Below, piece after piece: positions 53,847 to 63,221 of a DNA stretch of 64,000 nt (position 1 is its first letter; the number at the start of each line of letters is the position of its first letter). The position numbers and the translations under genes are program-made. Source of the DNA: Curvibacter sp. CHRR-16. Lineage in GTDB: Bacteria; Pseudomonadota; Gammaproteobacteria; Burkholderiales; Burkholderiaceae_C. The notes beneath the pieces were generated by a model that was not told where the DNA came from, made no database searches, and saw only the letters and a program-made list of their open reading frames with translations. Where the stretch lies: positions 372,001 to 436,000 of the forward strand of contig NZ_JAHCSH010000004.1 in NCBI RefSeq assembly GCF_018474005.1, written 5' to 3'.

Positions 53847-55700
53847 ATGAGTCACCCCTCACTGCCGACCGCCGCTGGGGCGGTGCATTACCAGGTGGAC
53901 GTGCAAGACGTGCACGCCCACCTGTTCCAAGTCACACTGCACATTGCCAAGCCAGTAGCCCAGCAAACCGTGCTGTTGCCGGTGTGGATACCGGGCAGCT
54001 ACTTGGTGCGTGAATTCGCCAAAAACCTGCAAAGCCTGCAAGCGAGCCAAAACGGCCAACCCGTCGCACTGCAGCAACTGGACAAAACCAGCTGGCGCGT
54101 GGACAACACGGCCGACAGCCCCTTGGTGCTGCAATACCGCGTGTACGCGCTGGACCATTCGGTGCGCACCGCGTGGCTGGAGGCATCGCGTGGATTTTTC
54201 AATGGCACCAGCCTCTTGCTGCGCGTGCCCGAGCAAAGCCAACAAGCCCATACCCTGCACATCACCGCCCCCAGCCACAGCACAGCCAGCGCCCCATGGC
54301 AACTGGCTACGGGGCTGTCCCCGGTGGCCGTGGATGCCCACGGCTTTGGTCTGTACAGCGCCCCCGATTACGACACGCTGGTGGACTGCCCGGTGGAGAT
54401 GGGCCTGCTGTGGAGCGGCAGTTTTGAGGCCTATGGCATCCCGCACCGCTTTGTGGTGTCGGGCGTGCCCGCCAGCTTTGATGGTGCCCGCCTGCTGGCC
54501 GACACCAAGGCCATTTGCGAGGCGCAACTGCGCTTTTGGCACCCCGGCATAGAGAACGGCAACGCAAGCGGCAACAGCAGCGCGCCGTTTGGCCACTACG
54601 TGTTCATGCTCAACGCCACGCACGACGGCTACGGTGGGCTGGAGCACCGCAACTCCACCGCGCTGATCGCCAGCCGCCAAGACCTGCCGCGCCACCTTAT
54701 TCCCGGCGTGAGTGACAAGCAGCCCGAGGGCTACACCACGCTGCTGGGGCTGATCAGCCACGAATACTTCCACACCTGGAACGTGAAACGCCTGCGCCCG
54801 TTTGAACTGGCGCAGTACGACTACCAACGCGAGAACTACACCGAACTGCTGTGGTTCTTTGAAGGCTTTACCAGCTACTACGACGACTTGCTACTGGCCC
54901 GCAGTGGTCGACTGGACGCCACGCAATACCTCCAGCAACTGGGCAAAACCGTACAACAGGTGCTGCAAGCGCCGGGCCGCCACGTGCAAACCGTGGCCCA
55001 AGCCAGCTGGGATGCCTGGGTGAAGTACTACCGCCCGGACGAAAACACGCCCAACAGCACCATCAGCTACTACACCAAAGGTGCTTTGGTGGCGCTGTGC
55101 CTGGACCTGACGCTGCGCAGCGAAGGCCACGGCACGCTGGACGGCGTGATGCGCGACCTGTGGCAGCGCTGCCAAGGCGGCCCCATGCGCGAGGCCGATG
55201 TGCTGGCTGCGCTGCACAGCGTGGGCCAGCGCAGCTACGCCACCGAACTGCAGCAATGGGTGCACAGCACGGCTGAACTGCCCGTGGCCGAGCTGCTGGC
55301 CCGCCACGGCGTACGTGTGGCCCAAGAGCCGCACAAACTGGCGCAACAGTTGGGCCTGCGCGTGAAAGACAACCAAGGCAGCGTGCACATACAAACCGTG
55401 CTCAGTGGCAGCGTAGCGGCGCAAGCGGGTTTGAGCGCAGGCGACGAGTGGCTGGGTTTTCGCTTGGTCGACATGCCAGAGGGCAGCGGCGCACACCTGC
55501 ACAGCGCATGGCGCTTGCGCAGCTTGGACGACCTGCCGCTGTACGCGGGCAATGCACGGCAGCTCATCGCCATCGTGGCGCGCGACCAGCGCCTGCTCGA
55601 ACTGCCGCTGCAGTGGCCCGTGCCCAGCTTCGGCTACAAACTGGAAGTGGACAACGACAGCACCGTGCAAGCGTGGCTGCAGCCACCTGCCACCGCCTAA
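53847..55700 (+). CDS. M61-family glycyl aminopeptidase-type metallopeptidase with PDZ domain
   Basis: Zinc aminopeptidase of 617 residues. The N-terminal beta-rich M61 domain (HYQVDVQDVHAHLFQVTLHI) is followed by the catalytic domain with HEYFH (His305-His309) and the downstream glutamate in LLWFFEGFTSYYDDLLL. A PDZ-like domain occupies about 500-590 (VLSGSVAAQAGLSAGDEWLGF). No signal peptide is seen, so it is probably cytoplasmic. The ATG at 53847 begins MSHPSLPTAAG; the longer open frame overlaps the previous gene. The enoyl-CoA hydratase follows after 18 bases. Confidence 0.93.
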   Translation: MSHPSLPTAAGAVHYQVDVQDVHAHLFQVTLHIAKPVAQQTVLLPVWIPGSYLVREFAKNLQSLQASQNGQPVALQQLDKTSWRVDNTADSPLVLQYRVYALDHSVRTAWLEASRGFFNGTSLLLRVPEQSQQAHTLHITAPSHSTASAPWQLATGLSPVAVDAHGFGLYSAPDYDTLVDCPVEMGLLWSGSFEAYGIPHRFVVSGVPASFDGARLLADTKAICEAQLRFWHPGIENGNASGNSSAPFGHYVFMLNATHDGYGGLEHRNSTALIASRQDLPRHLIPGVSDKQPEGYTTLLGLISHEYFHTWNVKRLRPFELAQYDYQRENYTELLWFFEGFTSYYDDLLLARSGRLDATQYLQQLGKTVQQVLQAPGRHVQTVAQASWDAWVKYYRPDENTPNSTISYYTKGALVALCLDLTLRSEGHGTLDGVMRDLWQRCQGGPMREADVLAALHSVGQRSYATELQQWVHSTAELPVAELLARHGVRVAQEPHKLAQQLGLRVKDNQGSVHIQTVLSGSVAAQAGLSAGDEWLGFRLVDMPEGSGAHLHSAWRLRSLDDLPLYAGNARQLIAIVARDQRLLELPLQWPVPSFGYKLEVDNDSTVQAWLQPPATA

Positions 55701-55718
55701 AACACAGAGGAGAAGCCC

Positions 55719-56498
55719 TTGGCCTACGACTGCATACTGACCCACGTAGAAGGCGAAAAAGTGGGCGTTATCACGCTCAACCGCCCCAAACAGCTCAACG
55801 CGCTGAACGACCAACTCATGGACGAACTGGGCCACGCCCTACTGGCCTTTGACGCCGACCCCGCCATTGGCTGCATGGTCATCACCGGCAGCGAAAAAGC
55901 CTTTGCCGCAGGTGCAGACATCACCGCCATGGCCAACCTGAGCTTTGCCGAGGTGTTTCGCAGCAACCTGATTGGCCGCAACTGGAACGCCATCAGCCAA
56001 GTGCGCAAACCCGTCATCGCGGCCGTGGCTGGCTTTGCGCTGGGCGGCGGCTGCGAGCTGGCCATGATGTGCGACATCCTCATCGCCGCCGACACGGCCA
56101 AGTTTGGCCAACCCGAGATCAAGCTGGGCATCATCCCCGGCGCAGGCGGCACCCAGCGCCTGCCCCGCGCCGTGGGCAAGGCCAAAGCCATGGATTTGGC
56201 CTTGACAGGCCGCATGATGGACGCCACCGAGGCCGAACGCGCTGGCCTAGTCAGCCGCGTAGTACCTGCCGAACAACTGCTGCAAGAAGCCTTGGGCGCG
56301 GCGCTGCAAATTTGCAGCTACTCCCAACTGGCCACCATGGCCGCCAAAGAAGCCGTGAACCGCGCTTTTGAGGCCCCACTGGCCGAAGGCCTGCTGCTCG
56401 AGCGCCGCCTGTTCCACGCCCTGTTTGCCACCGCCGACCAAAAAGAAGGCATGGACGCCTTCGTGAACAAACGCCCCGCCAACTTCTCCAACCGCTAA
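55719..56498 (+). CDS. enoyl-CoA hydratase
   Basis: Crotonase-family enzyme of 259 residues that hydrates trans-2-enoyl-CoA in fatty-acid or amino-acid breakdown. The start is TTG at 55719, supported by GAGGAG 7 bases upstream; no ATG is near. Motifs are [10 protein letters not shown] (oxyanion hole), [16 protein letters not shown] and [20 protein letters not shown], which hold both catalytic glutamates. It ends 26 bases before the tRNA gene. Confidence 0.94.
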   Translation: MAYDCILTHVEGEKVGVITLNRPKQLNALNDQLMDELGHALLAFDADPAIGCMVITGSEKAFAAGADITAMANLSFAEVFRSNLIGRNWNAISQVRKPVIAAVAGFALGGGCELAMMCDILIAADTAKFGQPEIKLGIIPGAGGTQRLPRAVGKAKAMDLALTGRMMDATEAERAGLVSRVVPAEQLLQEALGAALQICSYSQLATMAAKEAVNRAFEAPLAEGLLLERRLFHALFATADQKEGMDAFVNKRPANFSNR

Positions 56499-56524
56499 AA
56501 ACTGCGCTACAATGCGCGTCTTTC

Positions 56525-56601
56525 GGTGGTATAGCTCAGTTGGTTAGAGCGCAGCATTCATAATGCTGATGTCCCAGGTTCAAGTCCCGGTACCACCACC
56601 A
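56525..56601 (+). tRNA. tRNA-Met (elongator, anticodon CAT)
   Basis: A complete 77-base cloverleaf with an encoded CCA end. The acceptor stem GGTGGTA/TACCACC pairs fully, the anticodon stem CAGCA/TGCTG holds loop TTCATAA with CAT, and the D and T loops are normal. The T stem CCAGG/CCCGG has one A-C mismatch, which the E. coli elongator tRNA-Met also has. The first base pairs of initiator tRNA (C-A mismatch) are absent, so this is the elongator. A terminator follows. Confidence 0.95.
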
Positions 56602-56608
56602 AATGCAA

Positions 56609-56643
56609 AAACCCGCTTCTCTGCAAAGATAAGCGGGTTTTTT
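56609..56643 (+). terminator. intrinsic terminator of the tRNA-Met gene
   Basis: A perfect 10-base stem AAACCCGCTT (56609-56618) with AAGCGGGTTT (56631-56640), a 12-base loop, and a T run to 56643. It ends the tRNA transcript and possibly the enoyl-CoA hydratase transcript. Confidence 0.93.
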
Positions 56644-56675
56644 CTTGCCTGCACTGTTTTACAGAAAGAATTCGC

Positions 56676-57311
56676 ATGCTGACCCTGACCCAAACCCTCT
56701 CCTTTTTGCTTGTGGCCATGGCCTTGACCATCACGCCGGGGCCGGACAACCTCATGGTGCTGGGAGTGGGCATGTCCAAGGGGCGGCGGCACGGCATGGC
56801 GTTTGGGCTGGGTTGTGCACTCGGTTGCCTAAGCCACACCCTGCTGGCCGTGGTGGGGGTCAGTGCTCTGCTGGCCTCGTCCGCCGTGGCGCTGACCGTG
56901 CTGCGCTGGGTCGGTGGTGCGTACTTGGTGTGGCTGGGCGTGCAAGCGTGGCGCCATGCGGGCAGTAGCCAACTGTCCAGCAGCGCAGCCGAAACGAGCG
57001 CAGCCCCTTCGGTACGCAGCCTGTTTGCCAAAGGACTGGTGGCCAACGCCATCAACCCCAAAGTGGCGCTGTTTTTCCTCTCATTCTTGCCCCAGTTCGT
57101 GGTGGTGGGCCAAGGCCACCCCAGCCTGCAACTGGGCTTGCTGGGCCTGCTATTTACCGCCCAAGCGGCTCTGCTGTTTGGGCTGCTGGGCTTTTTCTCG
57201 GGCACAGTGGGCGCTTGGCTGGGCCGACGCCCGCGCTTGGGGCTGTGGCTGGATCGCATGGCAGCGGGCGTGTTCGTTGCACTGGGGCTACGCATTGCCA
57301 GCAACAGCTAG
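56676..57311 (+). CDS. LysE/RhtB-family exporter
   Basis: Inner-membrane exporter of 211 residues, six segments, with ITPGPDNLMVLGVGMSKG and LVANAINPKVALFFLSFLPQF, the hallmark motifs of LysE/RhtB proteins. It is a second member of this family in the window (the other at 50154) and only distantly similar to it. The substrate is unknown. It begins 33 bases after the tRNA terminator. Confidence 0.91.
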   Translation: MLTLTQTLSFLLVAMALTITPGPDNLMVLGVGMSKGRRHGMAFGLGCALGCLSHTLLAVVGVSALLASSAVALTVLRWVGGAYLVWLGVQAWRHAGSSQLSSSAAETSAAPSVRSLFAKGLVANAINPKVALFFLSFLPQFVVVGQGHPSLQLGLLGLLFTAQAALLFGLLGFFSGTVGAWLGRRPRLGLWLDRMAAGVFVALGLRIASNS

Positions 57312-57392
57312 GGCTGCACGGTAGCGGGACAGAGGGGGTCGGTACAATCGCTGCTCTTCTTCCCTCACTCTCCCAGCCTCTGGATACACACC

Positions 57393-57809
57393 ATGAACCG
57401 CTGTTTTTCCCTGACCCGTTGGACTGGCACCTTGGCCTTGGTGGCGGCCTGTCTGTCCCTAGCTGTGCCCAGCAGCACGCTGGCGCAAACGCTGACGGGC
57501 ACCACCCAAGTGACCAACGCCCAAGGGCAGACTGTCACCATCCGCACCTTTCCCGCCAATAGCAAACGGGGCGATTTGCAAGTGACCAACGCACCCGTGG
57601 TGCTGCTCGATGGCAAAGCCGACCGCCTGTCGCCCGGTGCTCGCATTCGCAACACCAACAACCTGCTCATGCTCTCGGCCAGCCTGACGGGTCAGACCGT
57701 GCCGGTGATGTACCGCCGCGAGTCCACCGGCATGTTGCACGAGGTGTGGCTGCTCACGGCCGATGAGGCCGAAGCCTACCCCGCTGAAAAACGCTACTTC
57801 ATCAACTGA
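57393..57809 (+). CDS. small exported protein of unknown function
   Basis: A 138-residue protein with a signal peptide (MNRCFSLTRWTGTLALVAAC, cleavage after SSTLAQ or near residue 32). The mature domain of about 105 residues is beta-rich: TTQVTNAQGQTVTIRTFPANS, DGKADRLSPGARIRNTNNLL and VPVMYRRESTGMLHEVWLLT. No family is recognised; similar short exported proteins precede miaB in some Burkholderiales, which is from memory. The 140-base gap to miaB contains a dispersed repeat. Confidence 0.65.
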   Translation: MNRCFSLTRWTGTLALVAACLSLAVPSSTLAQTLTGTTQVTNAQGQTVTIRTFPANSKRGDLQVTNAPVVLLDGKADRLSPGARIRNTNNLLMLSASLTGQTVPVMYRRESTGMLHEVWLLTADEAEAYPAEKRYFIN

Positions 57810-57888
57810 GCACAAGGCCATCGCCCACAGTGCCTGCCTGCGCGGCAGCACATGGGGGGCATGCCAAACCAGACTGAAGAATTTATAC

Positions 57889-57943
57889 AAAACAGGCTGT
57901 AGAGCTTATGCAGTAAGCTGGAGCAGCTATTAATTTGATAGCA
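57889..57943 (+). repeat. dispersed two-hairpin repeat, copy 3
   Basis: A 55-base element ending 6 bases before the miaB ATG. It contains AGCTTA-TGCAG-TAAGCT and GCTAT-TAATTTG-ATAGC, two perfect 6- and 5-base stems. It matches the copies at 30357-30410 and 8303-8356 in reverse orientation. It occupies the position where a ribosome site would be expected. Confidence 0.72.
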
Positions 57944-57949
57944 AACACC

Positions 57950-59290
57950 ATGAGCAAAAAAGTATTCATCAAAACCTACGGCTGCCAGATGAACGAGTAC
58001 GACTCGGACAAGATGAGTGACCTGCTGCGCGCCGCCGAAGGCTACGAACCCACGCAAGACGTGGAAGAGGCCGACCTGATTTTGTTCAACACCTGCTCGG
58101 TGCGCGAAAAGGCGCAGGAAAAGGTGTTCAGCGACCTAGGGCGCATCAAGCACCTGAAGGCGCGTGGGGCGCAAATTGGCGTGGGCGGTTGTGTGGCCAG
58201 CCAAGAGGGCGATGAGATTGTGAAACGCGCGCCCTATGTGGACGTGGTGTTTGGCCCGCAAACCCTGCACCGCCTGCCCGAACTGCTGCAACAGCGCCGC
58301 AAGCTGGACAAACCGCAGGTGGACATCAGCTTTCCCGAGATTGAAAAATTCGACCACCTGCCCCCCGCCCGCGTGGAAGGCGCGTCGGCCTTTGTGAGCA
58401 TCATGGAAGGCTGCTCCAAATACTGCAGCTACTGCGTGGTGCCCTACACCCGTGGCGAAGAAGTAAACCGTCCGCTGGAAGACGTGCTGGTGGAAGTGGC
58501 AGGTTTGGCCGAGCAAGGGGTGAAAGAAATCAACCTGTTGGGCCAAAACGTGAACGCTTGGCGTCACACGCTGGGCAACACCAGTGAGATGGCCGACTTT
58601 GCCACCCTGCTGGAGATGGTGGCCGAGATTCCGGGCATCGAGCGCATCCGCTACACCACCAGCCACCCCAACGAGTTCACGCCCAGCCTGATTGCGGCCT
58701 ACGAGCGCATTCCCAAGCTGGTGAGCCACCTGCACCTGCCCGTGCAGCACGGCAGCGACAAGGTGCTGATGGCCATGAAGCGTGGCTACACCGCCATGGA
58801 ATACAAGAGCACCATCCGCAAGCTGCGCGCCATTCGGCCCGACATGAGCATCAGCTCGGATTTCATCGTCGGCTTTCCCGGCGAGACCGAGGAGGACTTC
58901 GCCAAGCTCATGAAGCTGGTGGAAGACATTGGCTTTGACAACTCCTTCAGCTTTGTCTATAGCCCACGCCCCGGCACGCCAGCGGCCAACCTGCACGACG
59001 ACACCCCGCAAGAGGTGAAGCTGCGCCGCCTGCAAACGCTGCAAGCGGCCATCAACGGCAATTTGCAGCGCATCAGCGAGCAGCGCGTGGGCACCGTGCA
59101 GCGCATTTTGGTAGAGGGCCTCTCCAAGCGCGATGGCAGCGAGCTGATGGGCCGCACCGAGTGCAACCGCGTGGTGAACTTCGCTGGCAACCCGCGCTTG
59201 ATCGGCCACATGGTGGATGTGCGCATCACCGAAACACGCACCTACACGCTGCGCGGCGAGGTCTTGACTGAAGTCAACGCGCTAGCCTGA
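57950..59290 (+). CDS. miaB: tRNA-2-methylthio-N6-dimethylallyladenosine synthase
   Basis: Radical-SAM methylthiotransferase that adds the 2-methylthio group to i6A37 of tRNAs reading U-starting codons. It is 446 residues. The N-terminal domain holds cluster cysteines in YGCQMN, NTCSVRE and GGCVASQ. The radical-SAM cluster is [15 protein letters not shown], and a TRAM domain ends the protein. The ATG at 57950 follows a repeat with no evident Shine-Dalgarno sequence. Confidence 0.95.
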   Translation: MSKKVFIKTYGCQMNEYDSDKMSDLLRAAEGYEPTQDVEEADLILFNTCSVREKAQEKVFSDLGRIKHLKARGAQIGVGGCVASQEGDEIVKRAPYVDVVFGPQTLHRLPELLQQRRKLDKPQVDISFPEIEKFDHLPPARVEGASAFVSIMEGCSKYCSYCVVPYTRGEEVNRPLEDVLVEVAGLAEQGVKEINLLGQNVNAWRHTLGNTSEMADFATLLEMVAEIPGIERIRYTTSHPNEFTPSLIAAYERIPKLVSHLHLPVQHGSDKVLMAMKRGYTAMEYKSTIRKLRAIRPDMSISSDFIVGFPGETEEDFAKLMKLVEDIGFDNSFSFVYSPRPGTPAANLHDDTPQEVKLRRLQTLQAAINGNLQRISEQRVGTVQRILVEGLSKRDGSELMGRTECNRVVNFAGNPRLIGHMVDVRITETRTYTLRGEVLTEVNALA

Positions 59291-59303
59291 GTCCCGGCGT
59301 AGC

Positions 59304-60851
59304 ATGCGGTGCATGACCACCGCTTCGATACCCCATAACACCGCCCACGAGCGGGTGCTACACCCCGCGTTCCACAGCAAAATCATGACGGCCGCCCAAG
59401 CGGCCGCTCTCATTCCAGCCGGTGCCAATGTGGGCATGAGCGGCTTTACCGGCTCTGGCCACCCCAAAGCCGTGCCGCAAGCCTTGGCCCAGCGCATAGA
59501 GGCGCTACACGACCAAGGTCAAGACTTTCGCATTGGCCTGTGGACGGGCGCTTCCACTGCGCCGCAACTGGACGGAGCCTTGGCCCAAGCCCACGGCATC
59601 CGCACACGCCTGCCCTACCAGTCTGACCCGGTGGTGCGCCAGCAAATCAATGCCGGCGAGATCGACTACACCGACATCCACCTCTCGCACGTGGCGCAAC
59701 TGGCGTGGTTTGGCTTTTTGGGCCCCCTCGATGTCGCCGTAGTGGAGGTGACTGCCATTTTGGAAGACGGGCGCATGGTGCCCTCGTCCTCCGTGGGCAA
59801 TAACAAAACTTGGCTGGACAACGCCAAAATGGTGATTCTGGAAGTGAACCAGCGCCAGAGCCTGCAGCTCAAGGGCATGCACGACATTTACTACGGCACC
59901 CGCCTGCCGCCGCACCGCAACCCCATCCCCCTCATCCACCCGGCTGACCGCATTGGCCAGCCCTACCTGCAATGCGACCCAGCCAAGGTGGTGGCCGTGG
60001 TGCTGACCGACGAGAGCGACCGCAACAGCGCATTTGCGCCGCCCGATGCGGTGTCGCACCAAATTGCAGGGCACATCTTGGACTTTTTGCAGCAAGAGGT
60101 AGATGCCAAGCGCCTGCCACCCCACCTGCTACCCCTGCAATCGGGCGTAGGCAATGTGGCCAACGCGGTGCTGTCGGGCCTGAACCAAGGGCCGTTTGAA
60201 GGGCTCACGGCCTACACCGAAGTGCTGCAAGACGGCATGCTGGAGATGCTCCAATCGGGCAAGCTGACCAGCGCCTCGGCCACGGCCTTGTCGCTCAGCC
60301 CTGTGGCGCTGGAAGAGTTTGAACGCCATATTGATTTTTACCGCCAGCGCATCATTCTGCGCCCGCAAGAGATGAGCAACCACCCCGAGGTGGTGCGCCG
60401 CTTGGGCGTGATCGCCATGAACGCCATGATTGAGGCCGACATCTACGGCAACGTCAACTCCACCCACATCATGGGCTCGAGCATGATGAATGGCATCGGC
60501 GGCTCGGGCGACTTTGCGCGCAATGCCTACTTGTCGTTTTTCATGACACCATCGACCGCCAAGAATGGCTCCATCTCGTGCATCGTGCCCATGGTCTCGC
60601 ACACCGACCATACCGAGCACGATGTGGAAATCATCGTCACCGAACAAGGCTTGGCCGACTTGCGTGGCCTCTCGCCCAAGCAGCGGGCGCGGCGCATCAT
60701 CGACCGCTGTGCCCACCCCGACTACCGCGACGCCCTGCACGATTACTTTGATCGCGCCCAACAACAGGCCACGGGCCGCCATACGCCCCACCTGCTGGGG
60801 GAGGCGCTGTCATGGCATGAGCGCTTTGTGCAAACCGGCAGCATGCGCTGA
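59304..60851 (+). CDS. acetyl-CoA hydrolase/succinyl-CoA:acetate CoA-transferase family protein
   Basis: CoA-transferase of 515 residues that moves CoA between acyl-CoA and a carboxylic acid, or hydrolyses acetyl-CoA. Landmarks are ANVGMSGFTGSGHPKAVPQAL, VPSSSVGNNKTWLDNAK, the G-x-G-N-type QSGVGNVANAVLSGL, and the C-terminal HIMGSSMMNGIGGSGDFARNA with ITEQGLADLRG-like VTEQGLADLRGLSPKQRA. An ATG three codons later (59313) is an alternative start. It follows miaB after 13 bases and is convergent with the EamA gene. Confidence 0.9.
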   Translation: MRCMTTASIPHNTAHERVLHPAFHSKIMTAAQAAALIPAGANVGMSGFTGSGHPKAVPQALAQRIEALHDQGQDFRIGLWTGASTAPQLDGALAQAHGIRTRLPYQSDPVVRQQINAGEIDYTDIHLSHVAQLAWFGFLGPLDVAVVEVTAILEDGRMVPSSSVGNNKTWLDNAKMVILEVNQRQSLQLKGMHDIYYGTRLPPHRNPIPLIHPADRIGQPYLQCDPAKVVAVVLTDESDRNSAFAPPDAVSHQIAGHILDFLQQEVDAKRLPPHLLPLQSGVGNVANAVLSGLNQGPFEGLTAYTEVLQDGMLEMLQSGKLTSASATALSLSPVALEEFERHIDFYRQRIILRPQEMSNHPEVVRRLGVIAMNAMIEADIYGNVNSTHIMGSSMMNGIGGSGDFARNAYLSFFMTPSTAKNGSISCIVPMVSHTDHTEHDVEIIVTEQGLADLRGLSPKQRARRIIDRCAHPDYRDALHDYFDRAQQQATGRHTPHLLGEALSWHERFVQTGSMR

Positions 60852-60858
60852 GACGGAC

Positions 60859-61791
60859 TTAACTGGGTAAGACTGAGCTTTGCTCATCGAGCACGCTGTG
60901 GTAGCGCTTGGCTTGCTGCTCCCGTTGGGTCAGCCATGCACTGGTGGCACCGCAAGCAGCAATCAAGGCCATGCCCAACCACGACAAGGTATCGGGCATT
61001 TGGTCAAATGCCAGCCAACCGCCCAGCACGGCAAAACCAATTTGCGTGTAGTTGAATGGCATGACCGTTGCCACGGGCGCGTGCTTAAAGGCCAAAGTAA
61101 ACAAATAGTGGCCCACTGAAGCCAACAGCGCTGTAGCGACTATGCCCCCCCACAGGGCAGGATTGGCCACAGGTTCCCAAATCCACGGCAGCATGAGAGC
61201 AGGGATGATGGCACCACTCCACGCGGTGTAGAGCTGCATGGTCATGGGGCTTTCGGTGCGGGTCATGCGGCTGGTGAGCAGTTGGAACGCGGCATTGATG
61301 AGCACCAGCAAAAACGGCAGCAGCATAAGCCACTGAAAATCATCCGCACCCGGGCGCAAGATGAGCAGCGTGCCGCCAAAGCCCACCACTACCAGCAGTT
61401 TGCGCTGCCATGACACGCTATCACCCAGCATGCGCGCCGCCACCAAAGTGACCACCACCGGGGTGAGCAGCACGATGGCGGTGAAGTCGCCCATGGGCAA
61501 GTGGCGCAAGCTGATAAAAGCCAACACGCTCACGGACAGCAAGAGCAAACCCCGCAGCACATGCAAGCCCAGATGCTGGGTGCGCCACACCTGCCAACCA
61601 CGCCCAGGCAGCACCACGGCGGTAGTGATCAAAGCCTGCACCGCATAGCGCAAGGCCAGCGCCATCATGACGTGCATGCCAGCGGCTACCCATTTGGTGG
61701 TGGTGTCCAAGGTGGCAAAACAAGCCATGGCGGCTACCGCCAAGGCAATGCCGCGCAAGGGATGCTGACCGTGGGACGCCGATGCCGGCAT
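60859..61791 (-). CDS. EamA/DMT-family transporter
   Basis: Inner-membrane drug/metabolite-type transporter of 310 residues with ten hydrophobic segments in two EamA halves: a first half from IALAVAAMACFATLDTTTKWVAAG and a second half from WLMLLPFLLVLINAAFQLLTSRM. The substrate is unknown. Its start overlaps the ffh stop by one base (TGATG), so it is probably translated with ffh. Confidence 0.88.
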   Translation of the reverse strand: MPASASHGQHPLRGIALAVAAMACFATLDTTTKWVAAGMHVMMALALRYAVQALITTAVVLPGRGWQVWRTQHLGLHVLRGLLLLSVSVLAFISLRHLPMGDFTAIVLLTPVVVTLVAARMLGDSVSWQRKLLVVVGFGGTLLILRPGADDFQWLMLLPFLLVLINAAFQLLTSRMTRTESPMTMQLYTAWSGAIIPALMLPWIWEPVANPALWGGIVATALLASVGHYLFTLAFKHAPVATVMPFNYTQIGFAVLGGWLAFDQMPDTLSWLGMALIAACGATSAWLTQREQQAKRYHSVLDEQSSVLPS

Positions 61792-63158
61792 CAGAAAGGC
61801 ATTCCTGGCAGGCCTTTTTTCATGCCGCCTAGGCGCTTCATGAGTTTCATCATGCCACCGCCCTTCATCTTTTTCATCATGTCTTGCATCTGCTCAAACT
61901 CTTTGAGCAAGCGATTGACCTCTTGCACTTGCACGCCAGCACCGGCTGCAATGCGGCGCTTGCGCGATGCCTTGATGAGCTCGGGCTTGGTGCGCTCTTT
62001 CTGGGTCATGCTGTTGATGATGCCCTCTTTGCGGCGGATGTCTTTTTCTGCCTTGTCCATGTCCACCTGCCCAGCTTTGGCGGCCAGTTGGGTGGGCAAC
62101 TTGTCCATCAGACTGGAGAGTCCGCCCATCTGCTTCATTTGCTGCAACTGGGCCAAGAAGTCATTGAAGTCAAAGCCTGCGCCGCTCTTGACCTTGGCGG
62201 CGAGCTTTTGCGCTGCTTCCATGTCCACGCTGGCGGTGACCTGCTCGACCAACGCCACGATGTCGCCCATGCCCAGCACCCGACCAGCGTGACGCTGCGC
62301 ATCGAAGACTTCCAGGCCATCGAGCTTTTCGCTGGTACCGGCAAATTTGATGGGAGCCCCGGTCACGTGGCGCACCGACAGGGCGGCACCACCGCGCGAG
62401 TCGCCATCGAGCTTGGTCAACACAATGCCGGTGAGCGGCAGCGCGTCTTTGAACGCCTTGGCGGTGTTGATGGCGTCCTGCCCCTGCATGGCATCCACCA
62501 CAAACAGGGTTTCCACCGGATTGAGCACGGCGTGCAGGTCGCGGATTTCGGCCATCAAGGCCTCGTCGATGGCCAAGCGGCCGGCGGTATCGACCAGCAG
62601 CACATCGACAAAGTGTTTTTTGGCGTAGTCCAAGGCAGCGCGGGCGATGTCTGCCGGCTTTTGATCGGGCGTGCTGGGAAACCACTCGGCACCGGCTTGC
62701 GCCGTCACGGTCTTGAGCTGCTCAATGGCTGCGGGGCGGTACACGTCGCCCGAGACAGTCAGCACTTTTTTCTTGCGCTTTTCCACCAAGTGCTTGGCCA
62801 GCTTGCCTGTGGTGGTGGTTTTACCAGCACCTTGCAAACCAGCCATCAAAATCACCGCAGGGGGTTGGGCAGCAAGGTTGATGTCACTCACGCCCTCGCC
62901 CATGGTGGCGGCCAGCTCTTGGTTAACGATGCTCACCAGCACTTGGCCGGGCTGCAAGGAACCCAAGACCTCTTGGCCCAAGGCCTTTTCTTTGACGCGG
63001 GCAATGAAGTCGCGCACCACGGGCAAGGCCACATCGGCTTCCAACAAGGCCATGCGCACTTCGCGCAGCATGTCGGACACGTTGGTTTCGGTAATGCGGG
63101 ACTGGCCACGCAGGTCTTTGATGAGACGGGATAGTTTGTCGGTAAGAGCTGATGCCAT
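61791..63158 (-). CDS. ffh: signal recognition particle protein Ffh
   Basis: GTPase that binds 4.5S RNA and signal sequences and targets inner-membrane proteins to FtsY and SecYEG. It is 455 residues: N domain (1-85), G domain with GLQGAGKTTTTGKLAKHL, DTAGRLAIDE and TKLDGDSRGGAAL, and a methionine-rich M domain ending GGMKKGLPGMPF. It is divergent from the cytochrome assembly gene, a pairing often seen in this order. Confidence 0.97.
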   Translation of the reverse strand: MASALTDKLSRLIKDLRGQSRITETNVSDMLREVRMALLEADVALPVVRDFIARVKEKALGQEVLGSLQPGQVLVSIVNQELAATMGEGVSDINLAAQPPAVILMAGLQGAGKTTTTGKLAKHLVEKRKKKVLTVSGDVYRPAAIEQLKTVTAQAGAEWFPSTPDQKPADIARAALDYAKKHFVDVLLVDTAGRLAIDEALMAEIRDLHAVLNPVETLFVVDAMQGQDAINTAKAFKDALPLTGIVLTKLDGDSRGGAALSVRHVTGAPIKFAGTSEKLDGLEVFDAQRHAGRVLGMGDIVALVEQVTASVDMEAAQKLAAKVKSGAGFDFNDFLAQLQQMKQMGGLSSLMDKLPTQLAAKAGQVDMDKAEKDIRRKEGIINSMTQKERTKPELIKASRKRRIAAGAGVQVQEVNRLLKEFEQMQDMMKKMKGGGMMKLMKRLGGMKKGLPGMPF

Positions 63159-63221
63159 AGATGGTGTGCGCCATGCGGTGGATCAGGGACGCCCACGCAT
63201 GCAAAACGCTAAACTGTGGGC

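Noticed and set aside
56573-56590. A-C mismatch in the T stem of tRNA-Met as a sign of decay
   Set aside because: The E. coli elongator tRNA-Met has the same mismatch, so it is a feature of this tRNA rather than damage.
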